Shown here piece by piece: positions 24,277-34,813 of a DNA stretch of 64,000 nt. Origin of the DNA: Clostridium zeae. GTDB lineage: Bacteria; Bacillota; Clostridia; Clostridiales; Clostridiaceae. The stretch covers positions 316,921-380,920 of the forward strand of contig NZ_BMBA01000003.1 of assembly GCF_017312485.1 (NCBI RefSeq). Direction: 5' to 3'. A model generated the notes under the pieces. The model saw only the letters and a list, made by a program, of their open reading frames with translations. It was not told the DNA's origin and did no database searches. The first letter of the stretch is position 1. Each line of letters opens with the position of its first letter. A program made the position numbers and the translations under genes.

Positions 24277-26952
24277 TTGAAAAAAGATGCAATATATGAA
24301 AAATTGTTAGAAGTAGATCCTGATCAAGGTATTGATGCAACTACTTTAGCATCAGTTTTAAATATGTCCAGATCAAACATAAGCCACGAACTTAATAAAT
24401 TATTTAGAGAAGGAAAAATATTAAAAACTTCTACCCGCCCAGTATTATTTAGCGTACCACCGGATTTAGTTAAAGAAAAATCTAGCATGAACAAACTAGA
24501 TTTTATGCTAAAGACTCAAATAAGTTTAAAAAAGGCCATAGAACAAGTTAAAGCAGCTATTCTTTATCCACCAAAAGGGATTCCTTCGTTAATTTTTGGT
24601 GAAACTGGAGTAGGTAAATCAATGATAGCATCATTAATGCACCAGTATGCAATAGATATGGGAATAAGAGAAAAGGACTCTCCTTTTATTGTATTCAATT
24701 GTGCTGATTACAGTAATAACTCACAGCTATTAACCTCAAGGCTTTTTGGAGTTAAGAAAGGCACCTATACTGGAGCAGATTCAGATAAAGTTGGATTAAT
24801 AGAGAAAGCAAACGGAGGAGTTCTATTTCTTGATGAGGTTCATAGACTTCCTCCTGAAGGTCAAGAGGCCCTATTCACATTTCTTGATAGTGGACTTTTT
24901 ATACCTTTAGGATCTGATAACCCTCAAAAATCTGATGTACTCATAATAACTGCTACTACTGAAGATCCTTCATCCTCCTTATTGCAAACCTTTACTAGAA
25001 GAATTCCTATGGTTATAAGAATTCCTTCTTTAAAAGAAAGGTCCTTAGATGAGAAGTTGTTTTTAATAAAGAATTTTTTTAAGCAAGAAAGTATTAAGAT
25101 AGGCAGAGAGATTTATGTTTCCCTAAACACTATGAGAGCACTACTATCTTATGATTGCCCTAGTAATGTTGGGCAGCTAAAGAGTGATATCCAATTAATT
25201 TGCGCTAGAGCTTATTCTGAATATCTTACTAATATAAAAACTGATGTAAGAATAAGAAGCTCTAGTTTACCTTCTTATGTTAAAGAAGGCCTTTATAAAG
25301 GAAAGGAACATCGTCTACTTTGGAACAAAATCGTAGGAACAGAGATAGAATTTTTTAAATTCTCAAACTGCTGCCGTAACCTGCAAGATGATATATCTGA
25401 CGAGGATAACTGTATATATCAATTGATTGAAGAGAAGCTAGAAGCTTTACAATCACAAGGTATATCTAATATAGCCATAGAAAATATATTAGAAAAAAAT
25501 ATAACAAAATACTTTCATAGCCATGTTATTGGGGTTTCAGACGTAATTAATAGAAAAAACTTGCTAACCATTATAGATAAAGATTGTCTTGATTGCGTAG
25601 ATAATGTGGTATATTTTTTAACTACTGAACTTAAAAGAAGATTAAACAGCAAAATTTACACTGCATTAGCTCTTCATATAAACACTTTAATTAATAGAAT
25701 AAATACAGATAACAGCATTGTTAACGCGGATTTAGATAAATTCAAAAATCTTTATCCTATTCAATATGAGATTGCTTCTAAGGCTAAAAAAATAATTGAA
25801 AAATATATAAATAAATCAATTCCAGAAGATGAGGTAGGTTATCTTACAATTTTTCTTCTGCCTGAAGATGAGTTTGAAAATAGTAGAAAAGAGAAAGTTA
25901 AAATAATATTAATTGCTCACGGTCACTACACTGCTACCTCTATGGCAGATGTAGCAAACCAGTTGTTAGGTGAAACTTATGTTGTAGGCATAAACGCACC
26001 TCTTGAAGTAAGTCCTTTAAAAGTTTTGGACAAGCTAAGAACATTAATTAGAAACAAACCAAATTCCAGAGGATACCTTCTGTTAGTGGATATGGGATCT
26101 CTTACAACCTTTGCTGATGCAATAGTAAATGAATTTAATATACCAGCTAAGGTTGTACCTCTAGCATCAACTCTTCATGTACTTGAAGCAGCTAGAAAAG
26201 CACTCCTTGGCTTTTCATTAGAAGAAATTCATAAGGAAGTAACAGCTGTAAATTCATACTTTCAAGGCGATAGATTTGATTTAAATATTTCAAAGGAATC
26301 TAAAAAAGTTTCTATCATAACAGCCTGCTTAACTGGTGAAGGAGCTGCCGTAGCGATAAAAAGTTTCCTAAATAATACGCTTAAATATGATAAAAATTAC
26401 TTTGAGATACTTCATATAAGTTGTCTCCATAAGAATCAGTTTGCTAAAAAGTTAGAAGATTTAAGAAAAAGAACTGATATATTATTTATTATCTCCTCTT
26501 TTTCTGTTTCAACAGATATTAAACAATATGAAATGTATGATGTAATTAATATGAAAGCAATACCTGAAATCCAAGAAATGATTGATGTAAAAACCACTTT
26601 TTTAAAAATGCCTTCGCTACTAAAAGAAAATATAGATAACTTTGACGGATATGAACTTTATAACGCCGTACTATCAACAGTAGAAAAAATACAACAAAAT
26701 CTTTCTATCAAATTAGCAGATGAAAAACTTATTGGTATCCTTCTTCATTTATCATTTATGGTAAGCAGATTGTCTAAAAGCGACTACTCTATAGAGTATT
26801 TACAAAGAGATGATTTTATAAAAGAAAACCGATATTTCTTTGATATAGTAAAAGATAGCTTACATCCACTAAAGGACAAATATTTTATAGACATATCTGA
26901 TAATGAAGTATGCTATATAACAAGCTTCTTTTTAAATCTTTCTTTTGCCTAA
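24277..26952 (+). CDS. LevR/CelR-type sigma-54 activator with PTS regulation domains
   Basis: An 891-residue activator. Order: winged helix (1-60), AAA+ sigma-54 interaction domain (about 80-330; Walker A GETGVGKS at 108-115, GTYTGA loop that contacts sigma-54, Walker B GGVLFLDEVHRLP), PRD1 (about 440-545), EIIA-Man-like domain (about 545-680; LIAHGHYTATSMADVANQL), EIIB-like domain (about 680-780; IITACLTGEGAA with a Cys) and C-terminal PRD2 (about 790-891). PTS components phosphorylate these domains to signal sugar supply. It diverges from the PTS operon and should activate its -24/-12 promoter. RBS AAGGAGG; no truncation. Confidence 0.93.
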   Translation: MKKDAIYEKLLEVDPDQGIDATTLASVLNMSRSNISHELNKLFREGKILKTSTRPVLFSVPPDLVKEKSSMNKLDFMLKTQISLKKAIEQVKAAILYPPKGIPSLIFGETGVGKSMIASLMHQYAIDMGIREKDSPFIVFNCADYSNNSQLLTSRLFGVKKGTYTGADSDKVGLIEKANGGVLFLDEVHRLPPEGQEALFTFLDSGLFIPLGSDNPQKSDVLIITATTEDPSSSLLQTFTRRIPMVIRIPSLKERSLDEKLFLIKNFFKQESIKIGREIYVSLNTMRALLSYDCPSNVGQLKSDIQLICARAYSEYLTNIKTDVRIRSSSLPSYVKEGLYKGKEHRLLWNKIVGTEIEFFKFSNCCRNLQDDISDEDNCIYQLIEEKLEALQSQGISNIAIENILEKNITKYFHSHVIGVSDVINRKNLLTIIDKDCLDCVDNVVYFLTTELKRRLNSKIYTALALHINTLINRINTDNSIVNADLDKFKNLYPIQYEIASKAKKIIEKYINKSIPEDEVGYLTIFLLPEDEFENSRKEKVKIILIAHGHYTATSMADVANQLLGETYVVGINAPLEVSPLKVLDKLRTLIRNKPNSRGYLLLVDMGSLTTFADAIVNEFNIPAKVVPLASTLHVLEAARKALLGFSLEEIHKEVTAVNSYFQGDRFDLNISKESKKVSIITACLTGEGAAVAIKSFLNNTLKYDKNYFEILHISCLHKNQFAKKLEDLRKRTDILFIISSFSVSTDIKQYEMYDVINMKAIPEIQEMIDVKTTFLKMPSLLKENIDNFDGYELYNAVLSTVEKIQQNLSIKLADEKLIGILLHLSFMVSRLSKSDYSIEYLQRDDFIKENRYFFDIVKDSLHPLKDKYFIDISDNEVCYITSFFLNLSFA

Positions 26953-26993
26953 ACTAATTAGCCGTGCTCACATAAAATGATTTATGCAGCATA

Positions 26994-27023
26994 AAACGCC
27001 TCAGGAACTAACCTGAGGCGTTT
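26994..27023. terminator. Bidirectional terminator
   Basis: AAACGCCTCAGG and CCTGAGGCGTTT are perfect complements over a 6-nt loop, between the convergent activator and HAD genes. Confidence 0.85.
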
Positions 27024-27029
27024 GTGTAC

Positions 27030-27848
27030 TTAGGTATTTTGGTTTAATATAAATTTCTCGATGACATAAGATACTCCATCTTCTTCATTGCTTTTAGTCA
27101 CAAATTTAGCTAAAGCCTTTATTCTATCTGCTGCATTACCCATAGCTACTCCAAGGCCTGCATATTGAAGCATCTCTATATCATTATCTGCATCGCCAAT
27201 TGCTATTATCTCGTCTCTAGCTATTCCAAGATACTTAGCCAGGCTTTCTACACCTAAAGCTTTATTGCAATCTTTGTTCATAAACTCTATCATGTACCCT
27301 ACAGTTCTGATCACACTGTATTCTTGCTTCAAATCCTCTGGAATCTCGGTCATAACCTGATCCAGTATAGCACTCTCTTCTTCAAGAACAACCTTATGTA
27401 TATCATCACTATCATTAATCTCATTAAGAAAATCAACTTTTCTTACCTTAAGGTTTAATCTCTTCTCTTCAGCCTCTGAAAGTTTGCTCAATTCACTTAC
27501 TAAATCTTCTTTCTCAGTAAAGGCATGAACATAAGCACCTAACTCTTTTGTCCTAGTATAAATATATTTAAGATCTTTACCTGTTAGTACTGCACTACTG
27601 CTTACTACTGAATAGTCTGAACATCTACATATTACAGCACCATTAAGCCCAATCACATAATCATCGTATCCATTAAGACCTAACTTATCTAAATAATTCT
27701 TTATTCCTTGAACTGGCCTCCCAGAAGTTAGTACTACCTTTATTCCTAAATCCATTGCTTTCTTTACACTATCTCTTGTAGAGTCTAATAAAGATTTATC
27801 ATTTTGAAGAAGAGTACCATCCATATCTATTGCCATAAGCCTATACAT
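27030..27848 (-). CDS. Cof-type HAD-superfamily phosphatase
   Basis: A 272-residue HAD hydrolase with a C2-type cap. Motif I MAIDMDGTLLQND (nucleophile Asp), motif II VVLTSGRP, motif III Lys and motif IV IAIGDADNDIEML. Such enzymes dephosphorylate sugar phosphates, FMN or pyridoxal phosphate; the substrate is not predictable. Given the sugar genes around it, a sugar phosphate is plausible. GGGGTGA precedes the ATG. Repeat copy B3 lies just upstream. Confidence 0.9.
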   Translation of the reverse strand: MYRLMAIDMDGTLLQNDKSLLDSTRDSVKKAMDLGIKVVLTSGRPVQGIKNYLDKLGLNGYDDYVIGLNGAVICRCSDYSVVSSSAVLTGKDLKYIYTRTKELGAYVHAFTEKEDLVSELSKLSEAEEKRLNLKVRKVDFLNEINDSDDIHKVVLEEESAILDQVMTEIPEDLKQEYSVIRTVGYMIEFMNKDCNKALGVESLAKYLGIARDEIIAIGDADNDIEMLQYAGLGVAMGNAADRIKALAKFVTKSNEEDGVSYVIEKFILNQNT

Positions 27849-27872
27849 AATTCACCCCACCCTTTAAATTAA

Positions 27873-27955
27873 GGCGCTGTTAAAGCACCATGTTGAAATT
27901 AAGCGGTTAGCCATCCGATGCTTTAATGAGCTTACGCATAACCACTTAATTTCAA
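27873..27955 (-). repeat. Dispersed repeat family B, copy 3, with pseudoknot potential
   Basis: The fullest copy. Two interleaved pairings are visible: a 17-bp stem of 27939-27955 with 27893-27909 (one position, a G-U if the minus strand is transcribed) and an 8-bp pairing of 27919-27926 with 27880-27887. The first strand of the short pairing lies in the loop of the long stem, giving H-type pseudoknot geometry. Located between the siroheme reductase stop and the HAD gene start. Confidence 0.65.
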
Positions 27956-28022
27956 TAATATTCTTAAATATACTCTAAACCAATTATTATGTTATTTAAC
28001 TTTGAGGTTATAAAATTTATTT

Positions 28023-29573
28023 CTAAACTGCAAACTTAGCTACTAATTGTTTAAAACTTTCTTCATTTTGCTCTAACCAATTAATAAATTCTATATTTTC
28101 TTCTTTTATAGTGCTCGCTAATTCAAATAAAAACTCCGGAACTTCATCTTGAAGTATATCTCCATACGAATCCCCAAGCCTAGTAACACCTTCACCTAAC
28201 GCACCCTTAACATTAAGTTCAAATACATTTTTAGACTCGTTATTTATTCTCTTCATTTTACCTTGGAAGCCTATGATTCCAATTTCATGTACTCCACAGG
28301 AATTTGGACATCCTGATATATGAATTCTTGGTAAAATATCATCAGTTAAATTTTCTTCTTTGAATTTAGCTATTATTTCTTGTAAGGTTTTTTGTCCATT
28401 TAATATACCAATTTGGCATGTAGGCACACCGATGCAAGCTACTGATTGCTCTAATCTAGTTTCTCCACCTAATGCTTTTGTAAGATATATTAATCTTTCA
28501 GCTTCTTGTCCATTAAGATTTCTAATATATAAACCTTCATTCATAGTAAGTCTTACTTCTGTTTCCTCAATGTTCTTTAGTTCATCCAATAGCATTTTTA
28601 AAACTGATAACTTTAATTGTCCTCCTACTGGATGGAAGTAGACACTATAAAGTCCTTCTTGCTTTTGTTTAAAAAGTCTAAGACTATTTAACTCTGTATC
28701 AATACCTTGTTTTACTACTTCTTTAGTTACTAAATCTAATTCTAGGTTCTGTGTTTCCTTAACTTGTGCTAAGTGCTTTTTATAACATTCTATAAATTGC
28801 TCAGCTCCCATTCTTTCAACTATGTATCTAATACGAGCTTTACCATGATTTTCGTAATCACCTTCTGCAATAAATAGATTAGTTATAGCTTCTACATGAT
28901 ATAGAACATCTTTAGGTTCTACTATTTCATCAAATGGCACTGCCAATCTCGGATTTCTTCCGATTCCACCACCTATATATAATTTAAAGTATTCTTTATT
29001 ATTTTCTTTTACCGCTAAGAAACCTAAATCCGCAACTGTTGCATGAGCCTCATCTGCATTACTGCTTGCAAAAGCAACTTTTAGTTTTCTAGGCAACTTA
29101 TAGCTTCTTATCTTACTTACAAAATGTTCATTAACTTTTATTGCATATGGCGTTACATCAAAAGCTTCCTCAGGATCAGCCCCCGAAAGTGGTGAAAGTG
29201 CTACATTTCTTGGAAAGTTTCCACCAGCTCCTCTAGTATATATTTCTTCCTCTAGACCTGCTAACATAATCTCACAGATATCATCTATTCCTAGTCCATG
29301 AAGTTGTATCGCCTGTCTAGTTGTAAGATGTATTCCATCAAGATTATATTTGCTTGCGAAATCATATATTAATTGAAGCTTATCAATTGATATTACTCCT
29401 GAAAAAGTTCTCAATCTAACCATAAATTCTGTTCCACTTCTATGAGCATATACGCCCATGCCCCCTGAAGTTTTCTTAAAATCATTCCTGCTTATTTCAC
29501 CACTTAAAAATTTATGCCCTACTTCTCTAAAATTTTCAATATCACTTGTTAACTGTTCTTTTAAATTTTCCAT
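28023..29573 (-). CDS. Siroheme nitrite/sulfite reductase
   Basis: A 516-residue ferredoxin-type nitrite/sulfite reductase with the usual doubled half-domains. The 4Fe-4S and siroheme ligands are in CIGVPTC and HISGCPNSC; substrate-anion Arg regions HLTTRQAIQLHG and GGIGRNPR are present. It reduces nitrite to ammonium or sulfite to sulfide with six electrons; which one is not decided by these motifs, and no partner reductase subunit is adjacent. The ATG at 29573 follows GGGGTG by 7 bases, better than the GTG at 29582. It stands alone, flanked by two Cof-type phosphatases. Confidence 0.88.
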   Translation of the reverse strand: MENLKEQLTSDIENFREVGHKFLSGEISRNDFKKTSGGMGVYAHRSGTEFMVRLRTFSGVISIDKLQLIYDFASKYNLDGIHLTTRQAIQLHGLGIDDICEIMLAGLEEEIYTRGAGGNFPRNVALSPLSGADPEEAFDVTPYAIKVNEHFVSKIRSYKLPRKLKVAFASSNADEAHATVADLGFLAVKENNKEYFKLYIGGGIGRNPRLAVPFDEIVEPKDVLYHVEAITNLFIAEGDYENHGKARIRYIVERMGAEQFIECYKKHLAQVKETQNLELDLVTKEVVKQGIDTELNSLRLFKQKQEGLYSVYFHPVGGQLKLSVLKMLLDELKNIEETEVRLTMNEGLYIRNLNGQEAERLIYLTKALGGETRLEQSVACIGVPTCQIGILNGQKTLQEIIAKFKEENLTDDILPRIHISGCPNSCGVHEIGIIGFQGKMKRINNESKNVFELNVKGALGEGVTRLGDSYGDILQDEVPEFLFELASTIKEENIEFINWLEQNEESFKQLVAKFAV

Positions 29574-29770
29574 TACTTTCACCCCAATAAATAAAGTTAT
29601 ATTTCTGTTGACTGTACATTCTTATACAAAAGTATACTACTATATTTATTGCAAGTAAAACTATGATTTTAATCATAAACCTACTTAAACATCTAAAACA
29701 CCATGAAATCTTGCTCTATCATTATCTAAAGTATATTTCTATTCAAAGTATACTTATAAGAATATATGGA

Positions 29771-30610
29771 TTAAATCAATTTATGTTTTATAAAACTATT
29801 ATAAATTCCCCCCTCATCATGAGTATCAGTGATATCATATGCAATTTCTTTTAACTTGTCATTTGCATTTCCCATAGCTATACCATACTCTACATATTGA
29901 AGCATTTCAGAATCATTAACACCATCTCCATAAGCATAGCAGTCTTCTTTAGATAAATTTAGATGTTCAAGAAGCATCTCTATAGCTATAGCCTTATGTA
30001 TTCCAGGAAGTGATAATTCACCACTGTTTTCTCCAAATATTGGAATTGTGGTTGAAATAACATTGAATTTCTCTTCAAATTCTTTCTTTATTATCTCTAT
30101 AGAAATCTCCGAACCTAAGAAAGATACTTTATTGATATCACTTCTAAACAAGTCTTCCTCCTCTATTAGACAGTCTATAAAAGGTGACATACCTGCTTCT
30201 AATTCCGCTCTCTCTTTTGCATCTAGATTAGGATTACCAAAAAATATTTCTCTAAGATGTTTTTTACAGTTCCTACTTGCATATAATCCACCATTAGATT
30301 CCAAATAAAAATCTATATTGTTATCATTAAAATAGGTTACTAGATGTTTTACATCTTCGTCTGCCACTCTTTTATGAAATAACACGTTTTCTCCTATTTC
30401 AATATATCCTCCAGCAGCTGCTATAACTCCATCAAATCCAATTTCCATTATGTGATCAAAAAGCTCTGCCTTTGAACGGCCTGTACACAAAAATACATAA
30501 TGACCATTTTTCCTTGCTTCTTTTACTGCTACTTTTGCACTCTCTGGAATTATTCCATTATCATTTACTAAGGTACCATCTACATCTAAAAATATTACTT
30601 TCTTACTCAC
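29771..30610 (-). CDS. Cof-type HAD-superfamily phosphatase
   Basis: A 279-residue HAD hydrolase: VIFLDVDGTLVNDNG, FLCTGRSKAE, then YAYGDGVNDSEMLQYV. It is paralogous in fold to the 27030 gene but distinct in sequence. I start it at GTG 30610, which has AAAGGAG 7 bases upstream and places the DxD motif near the N-terminus; the ATG at 30658 has no site. It lies downstream of the 6-phospho-beta-glucosidase behind a terminator. Substrate unknown. Confidence 0.88.
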   Translation of the reverse strand: MSKKVIFLDVDGTLVNDNGIIPESAKVAVKEARKNGHYVFLCTGRSKAELFDHIMEIGFDGVIAAAGGYIEIGENVLFHKRVADEDVKHLVTYFNDNNIDFYLESNGGLYASRNCKKHLREIFFGNPNLDAKERAELEAGMSPFIDCLIEEEDLFRSDINKVSFLGSEISIEIIKKEFEEKFNVISTTIPIFGENSGELSLPGIHKAIAIEMLLEHLNLSKEDCYAYGDGVNDSEMLQYVEYGIAMGNANDKLKEIAYDITDTHDEGGIYNSFIKHKLI

Positions 30611-30756
30611 TTGATTTCTCCTTTGCAATATATACGCTATTAATTTAACTACGCTCAAATCAGCTTCAATTTTATTGTATAGCCCTAAAAAATTTCTTAA
30701 GCTATCGAAACATACAAATTTAGTTAACTTGAGAATTTTATAATTTCATATATAGT

Positions 30757-30790
30757 AAAAAAGAGTTAACTTTTACATTAACCCTCTTTT
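30757..30790 (-). terminator. Terminator after the 6-phospho-beta-glucosidase
   Basis: AAAAGAG and CTCTTTT plus TTAA/TTAA pair with a small bulge, followed by TTTTTT on the minus strand. Confidence 0.7.
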
Positions 30791-30823
30791 ACCGTTTAAA
30801 TAACTTTTAAAGTAATCTTGAAA

Positions 30824-32275
<1,452 letters not shown>

Positions 32276-32462
32276 TTATAAATTATATTAACATTTATTA
32301 TCTATTACGCTAAATTACCCTACAGCTACATTATAACCTTTTCATTCTGATGAATTTTTTCTAATTTTGAAAACATTCAGTCACGGTGATTAGTTTATAA
32401 ACTACTTATTTTCTTTGAACTATTATTAAAATTTTACGTATATAAAATGTATACTAAATAAA

Positions 32463-32504
32463 TTTGGGATATAAAACACCTTTACAGGTAATTTTATATC
32501 CCAA
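32463..32504 (-). terminator. Hairpin after the nitroreductase gene
   Basis: TTGGGATATAAAA (32463-32475) and TTTTATATCCCAA (32492-32504) are exact complements; the U-tract is only moderate. Confidence 0.55.
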
Positions 32505-32600
32505 TATTTTATATAAAAAATCCTTAGGCTAATACCCTTAGATTTGTTTACACATATACCTCGCAAACTTTATGTTAAGAATGCCTGGTTTAACTATATA

Positions 32601-33200
32601 TTATTTAAATACCTTTACTCTTTCTTCTAGTGGTTGGAACTGCTTTTCACCTGGCTCTGCAGTTGGCTTTCCAAATGGCATTTGACCGATAAGCTTCCAA
32701 TTGTTAGGTATGCTCCATTCTGATTTTACATCTTGTTCAATAAGCTCATTATAGTGTTGTAATGAAGCTCCGAAACCTTCTAGCTCTAATCCTGTCCAAA
32801 CAACAAATTGATGCATACCGCTTGCTTGTTGAGACCAAACTGGGAAGTTGTCTTTATAAAGAGCAAATTGTTTTTGTAATGATTCAACTACACTATTATC
32901 CTCAAAGAATAAAACTGTTCCATATCCATTTCTAAATGAGTTTATTTTCTCTTCAGTAGAACCGAATTGATCAGCTGGTACTACTTTTCTTAAAGCTTCT
33001 TTTGTAATATCCCACAATCTATCATGCTGAGCTCCTAATAATAAGACTACTCTTGCACTTTGTGAGTTAAATGCTGATGGTACATATTTTACTGCCTCTT
33101 CAACTATCTCTTTGATTCTATCATCTGAGACTACAGTCTCCTTACTAATACCATAATATGATCTTCTAAGTTCTATTGCATCATAAAAATTCTTTTCCAT
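32601..33200 (-). CDS. Nitroreductase-family flavoprotein
   Basis: A 199-residue FMN-dependent nitroreductase. N-terminal RRSYYGISKETVVSDDRI, VPSAFNSQSARVVLL, and the QQASGMHQFVVWTGLELEGFG stretch with GASLQHYNEL are typical of the subgroup containing B. subtilis YfhC-like and fatty-acid-responsive oxidoreductases. It reduces nitro compounds or quinones with NAD(P)H; the physiological substrate is unknown. A consensus promoter lies about 115 bases upstream and GGAGGG before the ATG. Confidence 0.88.
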   Translation of the reverse strand: MEKNFYDAIELRRSYYGISKETVVSDDRIKEIVEEAVKYVPSAFNSQSARVVLLLGAQHDRLWDITKEALRKVVPADQFGSTEEKINSFRNGYGTVLFFEDNSVVESLQKQFALYKDNFPVWSQQASGMHQFVVWTGLELEGFGASLQHYNELIEQDVKSEWSIPNNWKLIGQMPFGKPTAEPGEKQFQPLEERVKVFK

Positions 33201-33316
33201 TTATATTCCCTCCAAATTTAAAATTTATATTATATTTTGTACAAGATCTTTTATTGTCATAAATACTTCACTATATTATTGTTATCAACTAACTTATTGT
33301 AACTTGCTATATTTAG

Positions 33317-33345
33317 ATTATATGATTATAATTCTCAATAGTCAA
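33317..33345 (-). promoter_or_regulatory. Sigma-A promoter of the nitroreductase gene
   Basis: On the minus strand TTGACT, 17 bases, TATAAT (33322-33317), leaving a leader of about 110 nt in which I see no structured element. The rest of the gap up to 33477 is AT-rich and featureless. Confidence 0.65.
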
Positions 33346-33477
33346 GTATTTTTATAAAATTTTTTGAATGTTTTTACCAAATACTTTATTAATAGAAACA
33401 ACCGTTTATATTATTATTGAAATATCAGAGTTAGAACATATTAATTTCAGCACAGAATCAAACATTACAAAATAAAA

Positions 33478-33512
33478 AAACATAAAAGATCCATACTATA
33501 TCTTTTATGTTT
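33478..33512 (-). terminator. Second terminator downstream of the 53-residue ORF
   Basis: AAACATAAAAGAT and ATCTTTTATGTTT pair perfectly over 9 nt, followed by TTTTTTTATTTTG on the minus strand. Confidence 0.75.
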
Positions 33513-33577
33513 CTATGGTGTACTATATTCATTTTATATATTCTTATATTCTCCTTTACTATCCGTAAAGTATAAAT

Positions 33578-33605
33578 AAAAGAACCCCATGCAAAGGGTT
33601 CTTTT
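33578..33605 (-). terminator. Terminator of the ribozyme-linked small ORF
   Basis: AAAAGAACCC and GGGTTCTTTT pair over 8 nt, directly after the ORF stop; the minus strand continues TTTTATTTATA. Confidence 0.85.
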
Positions 33606-33621
33606 ACTATATTTATATTAA

Positions 33622-33783
33622 CTATTCCCCTATAGCAGATAATCTTTCTAGATCAGCAATTATCACTCTTACTAAATCAAGTTTTCCTCGTGCATAATCC
33701 TTGTCATTTAAGTATTCCATACCTAGTTCAATGCATCTTTCTGTTTCTTTATATTCACTTAATAATCTTTCTAATTCACTCAT
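33622..33783 (-). CDS. 53-residue ORF behind the glmS ribozyme
   Basis: A short ORF reading MSELERLLSEYKETERCIEL at its N-terminus and ending DLERLSAIGE. It is acidic, helical in character, with no signal peptide, membrane segment or Cys pairs, and unrelated to the N-terminus of GlmS (which begins with a catalytic Cys). AGAGGTG lies 8 bases before the ATG; the ribozyme ends about 60 bases upstream and two terminators follow. The ribosome binding site, bracketing and charge pattern support a real gene. Function unknown; it does not carry the SQELD motif of Spo0E-like phosphatases. Confidence 0.72.
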   Translation of the reverse strand: MSELERLLSEYKETERCIELGMEYLNDKDYARGKLDLVRVIIADLERLSAIGE

Positions 33784-33844
33784 AATTAACACCTCTAAAT
33801 TTTAATAAACTCACACCTGATTGAATTTGTACTAATCTCTTTTA

Positions 33845-33955
33845 GCTTTACCAATCTTTATCGGTAGTGCAATACCGTGGGACATCCGCCGAAACCTCGA
33901 TACTCCCCATCCTCGTCAACTTAAAGATCTTTCGATCCAATTAAGTCCTGGCGCT
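33845..33955 (-). ncRNA. glmS ribozyme (glucosamine-6-phosphate-activated)
   Basis: The minus strand carries the conserved core: AGCGCCAGGACTTAA at the cleavage site (A at 33955, G1 at 33954), a P2 stem ACTTAA/TTAAGT closed by a GATCGAAAGATC hairpin, GTTGACGAGG, GTATCGAGGTTTCGGCGGAT and TGTCCCACGG, followed by a P3/P4-like hairpin with GGTA/TACC arms. This RNA normally self-cleaves when glucosamine-6-phosphate binds and lowers glmS expression. The gene behind it is not glmS, see findings. Confidence 0.95.
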
Positions 33956-34031
33956 TTATTTTTATAAAAAGTTTTGAATTTAAATTTTATTCTAATAAAA
34001 CTCTTTAACTTACGAAGCCTCCTCTCTATTA

Positions 34032-34059
34032 ATAATATGTAAATCACTGATTTATTGAA
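34032..34059 (-). promoter_or_regulatory. Possible promoter of the ribozyme unit
   Basis: On the minus strand TTCAAT, 16 bases, TATTAT (34037-34032), about 75 bases before the ribozyme cleavage site. The -35 is weak. Confidence 0.35.
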
Positions 34060-34194
34060 CCTTTTTCTTCTGTAACATCAATAATATTGTTGTACATCTT
34101 TAATTAAATTTTAGCACACTATATTTATTTTTCACCTTCGTTCATTGAAATTTATTAATTCATTAAAAAAACTTTTAGTTTCTAATATAAGAAA

Positions 34195-34221
34195 GCCGCT
34201 GAGATTACCATCTTCAGCGAC
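34195..34221. terminator. Terminator after msrB
   Basis: GCCGCTGA-GAT and ATC-TTCAGCGAC pair with a bulge over 4 nt; TTTTTT follows on the plus strand and TTTCTT on the minus strand. It separates msrB from the ribozyme transcript. Confidence 0.65.
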
Positions 34222-34320
34222 TTTTTTACACATCTGTTTTTCAAAATTCATATTATGAAAACTTGGCAGACTAATAAGTTTTATTTTTAATTATATTCTC
34301 TATAGATAAACTTCTCTTTA

Positions 34321-34782
34321 CTAAATAAATATATTAAATAAGGTTAGGTATTCAGCATATCCTTCTTCTACTAATCTTTCTTTAGGTATAAATCTCAAAG
34401 CAGCTGAATTAATACAATATCTGAGACCACCTTCTGCTTCTGGACCATCTGTAAATACATGACCTAAGTGTGAATCAGCATCTGCACTCCTAACTTCTAC
34501 TCTGCGCATATTATGTGTCAAATCAGCTTTTTCATTTATGAAATCATTATTTAAAGGTTTGGTGAATGCTGGCCATCCACAGCCTGAATCATATTTATCA
34601 TTGGATGAAAATAATGGTTCACCAGACACGATATCAACGTATATGCCATCCTCTACATTTGTATCATATTCATTTGTGAACGGTCTTTCAGTTCCATTAT
34701 TTTGAGTTATTTCATATTGGATTGGAGTTAATCTTTCTCTTAACTCTTCATCACTTTCTTTTGTGTATTTATTATTTCCCAA
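34321..34782 (-). CDS. msrB: Peptide methionine-R-sulfoxide reductase MsrB
   Basis: A 153-residue MsrB repairing R-methionine sulfoxide in proteins with thioredoxin as reductant. Landmarks: [45 protein letters not shown] and [11 protein letters not shown] with the catalytic Cys. The four zinc cysteines of the other MsrB class are missing ([10 protein letters not shown] there), so it is the non-zinc form. The start is TTG behind GGAGGG. The gene lies 31 bases after the DUF5050-like gene and may share its transcript. Confidence 0.93.
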   Translation of the reverse strand: MGNNKYTKESDEELRERLTPIQYEITQNNGTERPFTNEYDTNVEDGIYVDIVSGEPLFSSNDKYDSGCGWPAFTKPLNNDFINEKADLTHNMRRVEVRSADADSHLGHVFTDGPEAEGGLRYCINSAALRFIPKERLVEEGYAEYLTLFNIFI

Positions 34783-34813
34783 AGTCTTTCCCTCCTGTAA
34801 CTATGCTAATTTT

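Noticed and set aside
32351-32379. BglG/LicT antiterminator (RAT) ahead of the 6-phospho-beta-glucosidase
   Set aside because: The inverted repeat there lacks the RAT core and has no overlapping terminator; it may be a DNA operator at most.
33240-33310. Rex-like half sites in the nitroreductase leader
   Set aside because: Only one half of TTGTTAANNNNTTAACAA is recognisable in AT-rich DNA.
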